NCBI GenBank assembly: GCA_947588825.1
Contig: CANPZU010000007.1
Coordinates: forward strand, 1-64,000
Direction of reading: 5' to 3'
Length of the DNA stretch: 64,000 nt
From: an uncultured Clostridia bacterium
GTDB taxonomy: Bacteria; Bacillota; Clostridia; Oscillospirales; CAG-272
Shown here: piece after piece, positions 51,895 through 61,008 of the stretch
How the letters are laid out: each line of letters opens with the position of its first letter
Position numbering within the stretch: position 1 is the first letter of the stretch
Notes under the pieces: model-generated
Database searches by the model: none
Seen by the model: only the letters and a program-made list of their open reading frames with translations
Told to the model about the DNA's origin: nothing
Program-made: the position numbers and the translations under genes

Positions 51895-53187
51895 ATGAAG
51901 CTTAAATCCTATGTATCTTTTTTATTGCTGCTTTTTTCGGTTCTTCAGCTTTTTGCCTCCTGTGCAGACTCAAACGACACAAACGGCAATCAAGACGGCA
52001 CAATAACGCTTGAGAGATTTTCTATGGCGGTCATAGTACGTCCCGACAGCCCTAAGACATATGAAACCGACGCGATGCTGTATTTCAGGGATCTTGTAAA
52101 AGAGAGATACGGCATAACGCTCGCTCTTTCCACAGACTGGGTAAAGCCGGGGGAGGAAACTCCAAATGATCATATTGAAATACTTATCGGCAACACTAAC
52201 CGTCCGCTCTCCGCGCAAATGAATGAGAAAATAGGCGAAAGCTTTACATATTCGATAGGTTATGACGGCAGCAAACTCGCTTTTGCGGGAGACAACTATC
52301 TTTCTCTTTGTTACGCGTTTTCTCTGTTCGAGCTGAATTTTATGACAGACAGTGAAATATCAATAAGAAAGGATACGGTGATATCAAATAAAATGGAAGA
52401 GTATCAAATAGACTACATAAGGGACAAAACCGGCGCGGGAAAGCACATAGGGCGAACCGATACGCTTGACGAAAGTAAAAAAACGCACGGTAAATACAAT
52501 CTGATATGGTCGGAGGAATTTGATTCCGACAGGATAGACACAAAAACTTGGAATTACGAATTTGGGTATATAGCCAACAATGAGCTCCAGTACTACAACG
52601 ACAGGGAAAAGAACTCACGAATCGACTCGGATTGCCTTATAATCGAGGCGTATAAGGAGAAAATGAACAACTTCGCGTATACGAGCGCGCGGCTCAACAC
52701 CAAGGGAAAATTCTCATTTAAATACGGTTACATCGAGATGAGGGCGATCCTCCCGGTGGGACAGGGAATATGGCCCGCTTTTTGGATGATGGGTAACAGC
52801 AACTCATGGCCTGCCTGCGGCGAAATCGACATTATGGAGAAGATAGGTGGAGTCGGAAGAGAAAACACCGTTTACGGTACTGTTCACTGGGGAAGTACAA
52901 ATCCCTACAATCACATGCAGTACGGACTGAGCACCACCTTGAGCGAGAATCTTTACGACTCCTTTCACACCTACGCGGTTGAATGGAGTGAAAGCTATAT
53001 AAAATGGTTTGTGGACGATAAGCAGTTTTGCGTTATAGACATAAGCGGCGATCAATTTTCCATGTTTAAGCAGGAATTTTACATACTTATAAACCTCGCG
53101 GTTGGAGGCGACTGGCCGGGCTCTCCTAACGCGGACACGGTTTTTCCGCAGCAGTATATCATAGACTACATAAGGGTATATCAATAA
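51895..53187 (+). CDS. Lipoprotein glycoside hydrolase family 16
   Basis: A 430-residue secreted enzyme. The signal LLLLFSVLQLFASC ends in a lipobox-like Cys. Residues about 35-160 resemble the N-terminal alpha/beta domains attached to GH20/GH67-type enzymes (AVIVRPDSPKTYETDAMLYF, IEILIGNTNRP). The GH16 domain starts YNLIWSEEFDSDRID and has the catalytic GEIDIMEKIG (ExDxxE). Endo-beta-1,3(4)-glucanase is the likely activity. AAAGGA precedes ATG 51895; the upstream in-frame ATG at 51817 would bury the signal peptide. Confidence 0.9.
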   Translation: MKLKSYVSFLLLLFSVLQLFASCADSNDTNGNQDGTITLERFSMAVIVRPDSPKTYETDAMLYFRDLVKERYGITLALSTDWVKPGEETPNDHIEILIGNTNRPLSAQMNEKIGESFTYSIGYDGSKLAFAGDNYLSLCYAFSLFELNFMTDSEISIRKDTVISNKMEEYQIDYIRDKTGAGKHIGRTDTLDESKKTHGKYNLIWSEEFDSDRIDTKTWNYEFGYIANNELQYYNDREKNSRIDSDCLIIEAYKEKMNNFAYTSARLNTKGKFSFKYGYIEMRAILPVGQGIWPAFWMMGNSNSWPACGEIDIMEKIGGVGRENTVYGTVHWGSTNPYNHMQYGLSTTLSENLYDSFHTYAVEWSESYIKWFVDDKQFCVIDISGDQFSMFKQEFYILINLAVGGDWPGSPNADTVFPQQYIIDYIRVYQ

Positions 53188-53223
53188 TTATAAAACTATA
53201 GAACGGTAAAAGGAAGCGCAAAA

Positions 53224-54714
53224 ATGGCAATACTTGCTCTTGATCAAGGGACGACCTCTTCCCGCGCGCTGATATTCGACGACCGGGCAAGAATCGTTTG
53301 TCAACATTCAAAAAGTATAAAGCAGTATTATCCGGCTCCCGGTTTTGTGGAGCACGACCCGATCGAGATACTTGACAGCGAGCTATGGTGCGCCGGCGAG
53401 TGCGTGCATGAATTCAAAGATAAAATCGACGCGGTCGGTATAACCAATCAGCGCGAGACGGTTGTAGCATGGGACAGAGAAACGGGCTCTCCTGTGTATC
53501 GCGCGATAGTGTGGCAGTGCCGCAGAAGCGCAAATATATGCGAAGAACTCATATCCTCGGGACACGGCGAGTATATACACAGTCACATGGGACTCGGGAT
53601 AGACGCGTATTTCTCGGCGACAAAAATGAAGTGGATACTTGACAATGTCCCAAAGGCAAGAGAGCTTGCAAATAAGGGAAGGCTGCTGTTTGGCACTGTT
53701 GATTGCTGGCTTATTTGGAACCTAACCGGCAATCATTACACTGATGTGACAAACGCGAGCCGAACCATGCTTTTTGATATTGAAAAGCTTGAATGGGATG
53801 AAAATATATGTAAGCTGCTTTCTATCCCGCTTTCTTCGCTTCCGAAGGTGATGGATAACTGCTGCGATTACGGTACGATCAGAAAAGCCGACAATATCCC
53901 CGAATGTCTCACGGGTCTGAAGATCTGCGCATCGATCGGCGATCAACAGGGCGCGATGTTCGGTCAACAGTGTTTTGCAGAAGGCGACGTTAAAAACACA
54001 TACGGCACCGGCTGCTTCACTCTTATGAACATTGGAGAGAAAATAAAGCTTGCCGATAAGCTTGTCTGCACCGTTGCGTGGAAAATAGGAAGCCGGGCGG
54101 TATACGCGGCAGAAGGCAGCGTTTTCAATGCGGGAAGCTCTATACAGTGGCTTCGCGACGAGTTGAAGATAATAAACACTGCAAAAGAATGCGACATATA
54201 CGCAGGCAAAGTACCCGACAGCGGCGGCGTTCTCTTTGTTTCGGCCTTTACCGGACTCGGCGCACCGTATTGGGACATGTATGCAAGAGGAATGCTTTTG
54301 GGCCTTACACGCGGAACCGGCAGGGAACACATTTGCCGCGCAGTTCTTGACGGGATCGCTTTTCAGGTCGCAGATCTTGTGAAAACTATGGAAAAAGAGT
54401 TTTCATGCGAGATTTTACGGCTAAAGGTGGACGGAGGCGCGTGTGTCAGCGACATTATGATGCAGTTTGAGTCCGACATTCTCAGATGTGAAGTCGATCG
54501 TCCTCGTTGCGTGGAATCCACGGCGTTGGGAGCCGCCTTTCTTGCCGGTCTTTACGCGGGCATTTGGACGTTTGACGAGCTTAAAAACATGAGAGAATCG
54601 GAAAAAGTCTTTGTTCCTTCTATGCCGAAGGACAAGGCTGACGCGTTATACGAAAGATGGAAAAACGCGATTAAAACAGTATCTTATTTTCCAAAGTGCG
54701 AATTAAATATTTGA
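53224..54714 (+). CDS. glpK: Glycerol kinase
   Basis: A 496-residue FGGY-family kinase that phosphorylates glycerol. LALDQGTTSSRALIFD, GITNQRETVVAWD, IVWQCRRSA, IGDQQGAMFGQQCF and KNTYGTGCFTLMN are classical GlpK segments. VDGGACVSDIMMQF is also conserved. AAAAGGAAG precedes the ATG. glpF and glpD are not adjacent. Confidence 0.96.
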   Translation: MAILALDQGTTSSRALIFDDRARIVCQHSKSIKQYYPAPGFVEHDPIEILDSELWCAGECVHEFKDKIDAVGITNQRETVVAWDRETGSPVYRAIVWQCRRSANICEELISSGHGEYIHSHMGLGIDAYFSATKMKWILDNVPKARELANKGRLLFGTVDCWLIWNLTGNHYTDVTNASRTMLFDIEKLEWDENICKLLSIPLSSLPKVMDNCCDYGTIRKADNIPECLTGLKICASIGDQQGAMFGQQCFAEGDVKNTYGTGCFTLMNIGEKIKLADKLVCTVAWKIGSRAVYAAEGSVFNAGSSIQWLRDELKIINTAKECDIYAGKVPDSGGVLFVSAFTGLGAPYWDMYARGMLLGLTRGTGREHICRAVLDGIAFQVADLVKTMEKEFSCEILRLKVDGGACVSDIMMQFESDILRCEVDRPRCVESTALGAAFLAGLYAGIWTFDELKNMRESEKVFVPSMPKDKADALYERWKNAIKTVSYFPKCELNI

Positions 54715-54751
54715 CCGATGACTAAAATATAACCGTAGGGGGTATTTGGTC

Positions 54752-55000
54752 ATGAGGATAATTATTCGCAGGGTAGAGTACAACACCGAAAAGGCAAAAC
54801 TTATAAAAAAGACAAAACGCGGAAGAATATCAAACGACAGCGATTATATTGAAGAGCTGCTGCTTGACGATGACGGCAGATATTTTATACATGCGTACGG
54901 CGGGAGCAATTCAAAATACCCCGACGAAGAGATTATACCCTTGTCGCTTGACGCGGCAAAGCGCATGATCGGCGGAGATGCCAAAGAAATTGCCCGATAG
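54752..55000 (+). CDS. Uncharacterised 82-residue protein
   Basis: I do not recognise a named family. The protein starts MRIIIRRVEYNTEKAKLIKK and contains the acidic EELLLDDDGRYFIHAYGG stretch, probably a small alpha/beta fold. AGGGGGT lies eight bases before ATG 54752, a good ribosome binding site. It stands between glpK and the PAP2 gene. Confidence 0.65.
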   Translation: MRIIIRRVEYNTEKAKLIKKTKRGRISNDSDYIEELLLDDDGRYFIHAYGGSNSKYPDEEIIPLSLDAAKRMIGGDAKEIAR

Positions 55001-55057
55001 GGCATAATTACTTGTCGCTTGTTTGAACAGTGCCGCGCTCAAAAGCGGCGGGATGAT

Positions 55058-55558
55058 ATGAAAAGGACCGATGATTTTTATTTCGAGCTCAACGCGAGCA
55101 TTAGAAAAAGAAGGACGCTGACCACAGCGATACCTTCTCTTTGCTTTGCGCTTTCTCTTTATATTTTCCTGCTGTTTTTTGTGATGTTAACATATTATCT
55201 TCTTGTTCGAAAGTATGGGGAACTGATTTTATGTATTTTGGTATGCGGAGTCGGCTTTTTGTTTGCAACGGCGCTGCGGAAACTTATTGCAAAAGAGCGT
55301 CCTTATACCGTTCAGCACTATGATCCCATAATAAAAAAGGAGCGCGGCTGCTTTTCAATGCCCAGCCGCCATGCCTTTTCGGTTTTTATAATAGCCTTTG
55401 CAAGCCTTCGCATAAATCCTTGGCTTTTTGTCGTGAACATGATTTGCGGTCTTTGCCTTTGCGCTCTTAGAGTGCTCGGCGGAGTTCACTATATTTCCGA
55501 CGTGCTTGCCTCGTTTGTTATTGCGCTTGCCTTTGGGCTTTTCTTTGTGTTTTTGTGA
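55058..55558 (+). CDS. PAP2 superfamily membrane phosphatase
   Basis: A 166-residue membrane protein with about five helices. The three catalytic motifs are KLIAKERPY, MPSRHAFS and RVLGGVHYISDVLAS, including both histidines and the final Asp. It is probably an undecaprenyl-diphosphate or lipid phosphatase. ATG at 55058 gives a normal N-terminus; a longer frame to 55019 is less likely. Confidence 0.88.
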   Translation: MKRTDDFYFELNASIRKRRTLTTAIPSLCFALSLYIFLLFFVMLTYYLLVRKYGELILCILVCGVGFLFATALRKLIAKERPYTVQHYDPIIKKERGCFSMPSRHAFSVFIIAFASLRINPWLFVVNMICGLCLCALRVLGGVHYISDVLASFVIALAFGLFFVFL

Positions 55559-55596
55559 CGGTCGATAATATAAAATGGTATTTGTTTTTAAAATAT

Positions 55597-55614
55597 GCCG
55601 CGAGATGACGCGGC
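55597..55614. terminator. Small GC hairpin between convergent genes
   Basis: GCCGCG and CGCGGC form a 6-bp stem with a 6-base loop and moderately T-rich flanks. It is a weak candidate terminator for the PAP2 gene. Confidence 0.35.
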
Positions 55615-55700
55615 CTATTATTATTTCATATTTAGATCATATTTAGACAATCACATCATGCCCGGTTAAGTAGGTAACAGTAATAACGGATTTATAAAAA

Positions 55701-56027
55701 TTATCGTCCTTTGATAAAATGAATGCTTGCGATCGAGCAGATGGCGGCAAAAGTCAGGGCGCCTCCCACAAACAGCATTCCGGTGTTTCTGACTCTTTTG
55801 CCGATCCTTATCATTATCTCTTCATATGCCGAATCCGGCGGAGATGAAAGGGAAGGAAAGTTTGAGTCGGTTTGATTTATGGTGTTCTTTCTGAGCGTTC
55901 TGTAATATTTACGGCAGCTTTCACATTCTCTCAGATGCTCCTCAACCGCTCTTTTGCTGTCCGGGCTTGCCTCTCCGTCAAGGTAAAGTCCGATAAGATC
56001 GAGCGCGATATCACAGGTAATTTTCAT
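55701..56027 (-). CDS. Zinc-finger anti-sigma factor
   Basis: A 108-residue membrane protein. The ZAS-type motif HLRECESCRKYY (HxxxCxxC) is at about residues 31-42, and a single transmembrane helix (LFVGGALTFAAICSIASIHF) lies at the C-terminus. It overlaps the ECF sigma gene by 17 bases and should hold that sigma factor inactive until a signal. Confidence 0.88.
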   Translation of the reverse strand: MKITCDIALDLIGLYLDGEASPDSKRAVEEHLRECESCRKYYRTLRKNTINQTDSNFPSLSSPPDSAYEEIMIRIGKRVRNTGMLFVGGALTFAAICSIASIHFIKGR

Positions 56028-56523
56028 TTTCGAGTTCCTCCGTAAGCATTTTTTTAGCGCGAAAATATATAACTTTAGCTGAGTTCGGGGTGATTTTCAA
56101 CGATTTTCCAATCTGTTCGTAGGACATTCCGGCGTATATTCTGAGAATCAGCACATCCTGATATTTCTTTGGAAGCCCCGATATTATTTTTTTTGCGGCG
56201 TTTTTTATATCTTCTTCTTGGACGGTTTCTTCTTGCGTCATTTCGGTTTCGTCGAAGTAAGTGTCCGCAACCAGTGATAAACTGATGGAATCAAGCGCCA
56301 GCTTGTTCTTTTTCAGATAATCGTAATATACGTGCTTTGCAATGGAGACAAGCCAGGTGAATATGTCGCACTCGCCTCTGAAGCGGTACAAAGCCTGATA
56401 CGCTCTGAAAAAGGTTTCCTGAGTCAATTCTTCGGAAAGGTGATGGTTTTCCGTAAGCCTGAACAGGAAATAGTAGACTTTGTTATAATACGCTTTATAA
56501 ACTTCTTCAAAGCTTTTATCCAT
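56011..56523 (-). CDS. ECF RNA polymerase sigma factor
   Basis: A 170-residue sigma-70 family ECF protein. Region 2 (YKAYYNKVYYFLFRLTENHHLSEELTQETFFRAYQAL, with FTWLVSIAKHVYYDYL) and region 4 (LPKKYQDVLILRIYAGMSYEQIGKSLKITPNSAKVIYFRAKK) are clear. It is co-encoded with its membrane anti-sigma factor. The signal and regulon are unknown. Confidence 0.93.
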   Translation of the reverse strand: MDKSFEEVYKAYYNKVYYFLFRLTENHHLSEELTQETFFRAYQALYRFRGECDIFTWLVSIAKHVYYDYLKKNKLALDSISLSLVADTYFDETEMTQEETVQEEDIKNAAKKIISGLPKKYQDVLILRIYAGMSYEQIGKSLKITPNSAKVIYFRAKKMLTEELENENYL

Positions 56524-56739
56524 GCCCCTCTCCGTTTCTTTGTTATTGTATGTAGTATTCGTACTAATATTTTAGCATAAAAATATGTACATTTCCTCAT
56601 AAACGACCTTTATCTCGTGTGGCAAAATCGCTGCTTTTGTAACGTTTTTGTAACCTTCTCGTTTTTTTTGTCACTAATTTTACAAAGGTATATGTTTAAT
56701 TAATTAAGTAATAACACAAACCGAAAGGAAAATATAAAA

Positions 56740-57708
56740 ATGAGCTTGCGTATTACAGGAATAGGAAGTTGCGTTCCTTCCAAAGTCGTCAGCAATGACG
56801 AGCTTTCTAAGTTTCTCGATACATCGGACGAATGGATATCAAAGCGTGTCGGAATCAAGAACCGTCATGTGTGCACTACCGAAGGGGTAACGGATATGGC
56901 CGTGACTGCCGCAAAGGCAGCTATGGAGGACGCCGGAGTGGGCGCCGGCGATATCGATTTGATAATCGGGTCGACGGTCAGCGGAGATATGCTGCTTCCC
57001 ACGCTTTCATGCCTGGTTCAAAAAAACATCGGAGCGACCTGCATGGCTTTTGACATCAGCGCCGCATGTTCCTCATTTTTGTTTTTGCTTGAAACGGCAA
57101 AGGCGTACTTTTCCATAGGCATGAAAAGAATTCTTCTCGTCTGCGGAGAGCAGATGTCAAGAATGGTCGACTGGACCGATCGAAGCTGTGCCGTTATTTT
57201 TGGCGACGCCGCAGGAGCTGCGGTCGTGGAGAAGGATGATTCAAATCTGTACGAATCTGTTTTTTCCGTCTCGGGCAACGATGATGTCATAAAGATCAAC
57301 ATGCCGTTCGGAAATTCACCTTTTAAGACGGCCGAGCAGCCTGAAAATCCCATGTTTCTTCAGATGAAGGGGCAGGAGACCTTTAAATACGCCGTCGGCG
57401 CGATGAGCAGCGGAATAAAGGATGTTCTTTCAAAGGCGCATCTTAACATATCGGATGTAAAGTACATTGTGCCTCATCAGGCAAACCAAAGAATACTGAG
57501 TTTTACCGCCGAAAGACTGGGCCTTGATGAAGGACAGGTTATTTCGATCATTTCGGAGTACGGGAACACATCAAGCTCAAGCATACCTCTCGCGCTTAAT
57601 ATCATGAACGAAAACAAAATGCTGAAAAAAGGCGACGTGTTTGTCATGACCGCATTCGGCGCGGGGCTGTCAAGCGGTTCAATTGTCACAAAATGGGCAA
57701 AGGATTAA
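56740..57708 (+). CDS. fabH: 3-Oxoacyl-ACP synthase III (FabH)
   Basis: A 322-residue KAS III that condenses acetyl- or branched acyl-CoA with malonyl-ACP to start fatty acid synthesis. The Cys-His-Asn triad is seen in DISAACSSFLF, VPHQANQRI and SEYGNTSSSSIP. AAAGGAAAA precedes the ATG. It is followed by fabF, but acpP, fabD and fabG are absent, so this is not the whole fab cluster. A 10-base duplication spans its stop. Confidence 0.96.
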   Translation: MSLRITGIGSCVPSKVVSNDELSKFLDTSDEWISKRVGIKNRHVCTTEGVTDMAVTAAKAAMEDAGVGAGDIDLIIGSTVSGDMLLPTLSCLVQKNIGATCMAFDISAACSSFLFLLETAKAYFSIGMKRILLVCGEQMSRMVDWTDRSCAVIFGDAAGAAVVEKDDSNLYESVFSVSGNDDVIKINMPFGNSPFKTAEQPENPMFLQMKGQETFKYAVGAMSSGIKDVLSKAHLNISDVKYIVPHQANQRILSFTAERLGLDEGQVISIISEYGNTSSSSIPLALNIMNENKMLKKGDVFVMTAFGAGLSSGSIVTKWAKD

Positions 57709-57720
57709 AAAGGATTAAAA
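57701..57720. repeat. 10-bp tandem duplication across the fabH stop
   Basis: AGGATTAAAA occurs twice back to back; the TAA at 57706-57708 is in the first copy. Confidence 0.85.
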
Positions 57721-57759
57721 ATATAAACCTGAAAGGATTTAGATTTTTCGGATAGATAT

Positions 57760-58989
57760 ATGAGAAGAGTAGTTGTAACTGGAATGGGCGCCATAACGCC
57801 CGTTGGCAACAGCGTTGCCGAGTTTTATGACAGTATAATAAACGGCAAAAGCGGTATATCATTTATTACAAAGTTTGACACATCCGACAGCAAATATAAA
57901 ATAGCGGCAGAGGTTAAGGACTTTTCGCCCGAGGAAGTTCTCGGGAAAACCGTGGTTAGAAAGACCGACCCATATGTTCAGTTTGCATTAGCGGCAACAC
58001 TTGAGGCTGTAAGGGACAGCGGTCTTGATTGCTCAGAGGAAAATGATCGCTTATCAGTATATTACGGTTCGGGGATCGGCGGATTCAACACTTTTTGCAA
58101 GGAACATGCCGCGCTTTTAGGCGGCGGGAGCAGAAAGGTGTCCCCTCAGTTCATTCCCAAAATGATCAGCAATATAGCCGCCGGAAATATAGCGATAGAA
58201 TATAAAGCGACGGGGGCGTGCGTTGCGGTCAGCACTGCCTGCGCCACCGGGACCACGGCTATCGGCGAGGCTTACCGAGCGGTAGCATGCGGTTTTACCG
58301 ACGCCGCCATCTGCGGAGGCAGTGAGGCGGCTATCGAACCTCTCGCTGTGGCGGGTTTTGCAAACTGTCAGGCCCTCTCCGCCTCGGATGATCCGGATGC
58401 CGCGTCTCTTCCTTTTGACAGCAGGAGAGCGGGATTTGTAATGGGCGAAGGCGCCGGCACGCTTGTTATTGAGGAGCTTGATCACGCTCTTGCTCGCGGC
58501 GCCAAAATATATGCGGAAATCTGCGGATACGGCTCCACATGCGACGCTCATCATGTAACAGCTCCCGCTCCGGGCGGAGTACAGGTGGCAAAAGCCATAA
58601 AAGCGGCTCTTCCGGAAAAACTGCCTAACGCCGGCAAAATTTATATTAACGCGCACGGAACGGGCACTCCCCTTAACGACAAGACCGAGACTGCGGCGTT
58701 TAAGCTCGCTTTCGGTGAGGACGCCTATAAGCTTCATATTTCTTCTACCAAATCCATGACCGGTCATATGCTTGGCGCGGCGGGTGCAGTAGAGGCCATC
58801 GCTGCGATACTTGCAATAAAAAACAATAAAATACCTCCCACCGTCAATCTTAAATCGCCCGATCCCGAGTGCGATCTTGACTACACACCCAATGTCGCGC
58901 TTGAAACCGAGGTCGCCGTTGCAATCTCAACCTCGCTCGGCTTCGGAGGGCACAACGCATGTCTTGCCTTCATCCCGTATAAAGGTTAA
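57760..58989 (+). CDS. fabF: 3-Oxoacyl-ACP synthase II (FabF)
   Basis: A 409-residue condensing enzyme for chain elongation. VVVTGMGAITPVGNSVAEF starts it; the nucleophile is in VSTACATGTTAIG; the histidines are in INAHGTGTPLND and, after the conserved Lys, in STKSMTGHMLGAAGAVEA. It closes with SLGFGGHNACL. The ribosome binding site is weak (nothing good within 15 bases), so translation may depend on the fabH transcript. Confidence 0.96.
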   Translation: MRRVVVTGMGAITPVGNSVAEFYDSIINGKSGISFITKFDTSDSKYKIAAEVKDFSPEEVLGKTVVRKTDPYVQFALAATLEAVRDSGLDCSEENDRLSVYYGSGIGGFNTFCKEHAALLGGGSRKVSPQFIPKMISNIAAGNIAIEYKATGACVAVSTACATGTTAIGEAYRAVACGFTDAAICGGSEAAIEPLAVAGFANCQALSASDDPDAASLPFDSRRAGFVMGEGAGTLVIEELDHALARGAKIYAEICGYGSTCDAHHVTAPAPGGVQVAKAIKAALPEKLPNAGKIYINAHGTGTPLNDKTETAAFKLAFGEDAYKLHISSTKSMTGHMLGAAGAVEAIAAILAIKNNKIPPTVNLKSPDPECDLDYTPNVALETEVAVAISTSLGFGGHNACLAFIPYKG

Positions 58990-59142
58990 AGGCGGGTACG
59001 CAGTTTTTCAATGCTAATTTCTTTTTTCATATAGTTTTTCTCCTTTCGGTTCTCCGCCTGCTGTCCAGACGGAGAATTGTCCGCATAATCCATTTTTGCT
59101 TTAAAAACGTTTTATGACATTTAATTAGAAGGGATTACAAAA

Positions 59143-59697
59143 ATGAAGTATTTGATAGCTTCGGATATACACGGCTCTGCATATTTTTGTGAAAAGCTTT
59201 TATCCGCTTTTGAAGTTGAAAAAGCTTCGCGTCTGATACTCCTTGGGGACTTACTCTATCACGGTCCCAGAAACGAGTTGCCGAGAAATTACGATCCTGT
59301 TGCCGTCGCAGCCATGCTGAACAAAATAAATTCAAAAATAATTTGCGTTCGCGGAAACTGTGACAGCGAGGTTGATCAGATGGTTCTTGCGTTTCCGATT
59401 ATGGCAGATTACGCGTTATTTGAAGCTCAAAATAGACTTATATTTCTTACTCACGGTCACGTCTACTGCAATGCCAATTTGCCGAAAATAAGCAAGAATG
59501 ACATTCTTCTTAACGGGCACACGCACGTACCTTCCTTTAAGATTTATGACACCCATATATACATTAATCCCGGCTCAGTGGCTCTGCCAAAAGAGAACAG
59601 CCCTCACAGCTATATTATTTTGGATGATAATGAATTTGTGTGGAAAGATTTGAACGATATGAAGGTATATAAAAGCTGTAATATCAGTCACTCATGA
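59143..59697 (+). CDS. yfcE: YfcE-type metallophosphodiesterase
   Basis: A 184-residue calcineurin-like phosphoesterase. Metal-binding motifs are SDIHGS, LGDLLYHGPRN, VRGNCDSEVD, THGH and NGHTHVPSF. YfcE-type proteins hydrolyse phosphodiesters in vitro; the natural substrate is uncertain. GAAGGGA precedes the ATG. A terminator follows its stop. Confidence 0.93.
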   Translation: MKYLIASDIHGSAYFCEKLLSAFEVEKASRLILLGDLLYHGPRNELPRNYDPVAVAAMLNKINSKIICVRGNCDSEVDQMVLAFPIMADYALFEAQNRLIFLTHGHVYCNANLPKISKNDILLNGHTHVPSFKIYDTHIYINPGSVALPKENSPHSYIILDDNEFVWKDLNDMKVYKSCNISHS

Positions 59698-59740
59698 AAG
59701 ATGCTCCGACCGAAAATGGCCGGAGCGTCTTACTTTTTCT
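59698..59740 (+). terminator. Terminator after yfcE
   Basis: GCTCCG (59703-59708) and CGGAGC (59721-59726) pair, with inner CC/GG and outer AAGAT/GTCTT extensions and one mismatch, followed by ACTTTTTCTT. It also lies at the end of the convergent small membrane gene. Confidence 0.75.
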
Positions 59741-59748
59741 TGCCGCTA

Positions 59749-59997
59749 TCAATCTGCAAGAATCGTTATCCTGTTTTTTGTAATCTCGGTAATGAGATCA
59801 ATTACCCAAACAATAAAGTTGCCTATGCCTGTTATAAGACATACAATACCTACAACGAGAGTTACAATATTTTTCGTTTCAAGGTATCTGAGTATTCTGT
59901 AAATTCCTCCGATAAGTCCTCCGAGAAAAATCTGAATAATGATTTTTGCAATTTGGGGAAGCGACTCATACATCTCTGTGATGGGCTGATTATTCAT
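59749..59997 (-). CDS. Small two-helix membrane protein
   Basis: An 82-residue protein with two hydrophobic segments (IIIQIFLGGLIGGIYRIL and IVTLVVGIVCLITGIGNFIVW). The pattern resembles small YqaE/TM2-like membrane proteins, but I cannot assign a family. GGAGG precedes the start. The AT-rich stretch 59998-60248 upstream holds no gene I can see. Confidence 0.6.
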   Translation of the reverse strand: MNNQPITEMYESLPQIAKIIIQIFLGGLIGGIYRILRYLETKNIVTLVVGIVCLITGIGNFIVWVIDLITEITKNRITILAD

Positions 59998-60248
59998 ATA
60001 AATACCTCCAGTACACTATGTACATTTTATTTGAGTATATTATATCACTTTTTTAAGTTTTTTCAAGATATTTTTTAATTTATTTTGCTTAAATCGTGAA
60101 TTATGTCATATAATTTTTTTGTAAGCTTATCATTTCTTTTTATATTATTATAATACAGGCCAAGCCGCAACGTGCAATACCAATTTATTGAACTTATAAA
60201 ATAAATTTTGGCTATATAACTCGTTTTTGAGTGTTATTTTATAATCAA

Positions 60249-60734
60249 TCAATTTTTAACCGAGATATCAATTCCGATTGCGTGCATCCCAAGTTCGTTT
60301 GCTTGCACGAGTGTCGTTCCGCTTCCACAAAACGGATCGAGAACAATATCGCCCGGCTTAAAATATACTTCCTTCTTAAAGGGATCAACATGATTATCCA
60401 AAAAATACCCAACCAATTGCGGAATATATTTTCCTTTATATGGATGCAGTCGATGCACATGCTTAGTTGTTTCTGATTCGTTGTAATTATCGAATGACAA
60501 ATACCAGTTGACGTCTTGTCCGAGCTTATTTTTCCATTCAATGTCGCGCATTCCCTTAAATGAGTTATAGTACGCAATTAATTGATTCTTTGAGACGCAA
60601 AGTCCTATGCTTGTAAGAGTTTTATCAATTCTACCGTATTGGATCAAATAATTGATATTAGAAACGGTGACTTCTTTACCAACATATTCTGACGCAAAAG
60701 CGCTTGCTTCATCTAATGTAAACAGCTCATCCAT
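60249..60734 (-). pseudogene. Truncated DNA adenine/cytosine-N4 methyltransferase
   Basis: A 161-residue fragment. An N-terminal HTH-like region (FTLDEASAFASEYVGKEVTVSNINYLIQYG) is followed by HRLHPYKGKYIPQLVGYFL and SAM-binding motif I, DIVLDPFCGSGTTLVQANEL, then GMHAIGIDIS. It stops six bases past that strand, so the target-recognition and catalytic (DPPY/SPPY) parts are missing. It is probably the remnant of a restriction-modification methylase. No downstream continuation is visible. Confidence 0.75.
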
Positions 60735-60747
60735 CGCTTTTTCTCCA

Positions 60748-61008
60748 TTATATCTTTAAATCTTTTGTTTGGTGTATGTCTGATGCTTTCTGCTCCGGCT
60801 TATTATACTTATATTGATTTTTCCAACACTTATTTTTCATAAACCCGACGCGCTCTCCGATGTCGCGGTCTTCGTAGTATGCGACGAGCAGGCGTTTGAA
60901 CTCCGGGACGTCCTTTTCGGGGATCACGAGAGGTAAGGCAGCAGGTTTAATCACGCTTGCAAATCGGCGCGCCGCTGCAAGAGAAATCTCCATATATTCG
61001 TAATTCAT
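60748..61008 (-). CDS. Uncharacterised 86-residue ORF next to the methylase remnant
   Basis: I do not recognise it. The N-terminal part (EISLAAARRFASVIKPAALPLVIPEKDVPEFKRLLVAYYEDRDIGERVG) looks like a folded protein, while the tail is Lys/Gln-rich and may be out-of-frame sequence. It ends 13 bases before the methylase start, in the same direction, and may be part of the same decayed locus. Confidence 0.4.
   Translation of the reverse strand: MNYEYMEISLAAARRFASVIKPAALPLVIPEKDVPEFKRLLVAYYEDRDIGERVGFMKNKCWKNQYKYNKPEQKASDIHQTKDLKI

Noticed and set aside
59701..60078. A 125-residue + strand frame after yfcE
   Set aside because: It covers the yfcE terminator and lies antisense to the small membrane gene 59749-59997, which has GGAGG and clear membrane helices.
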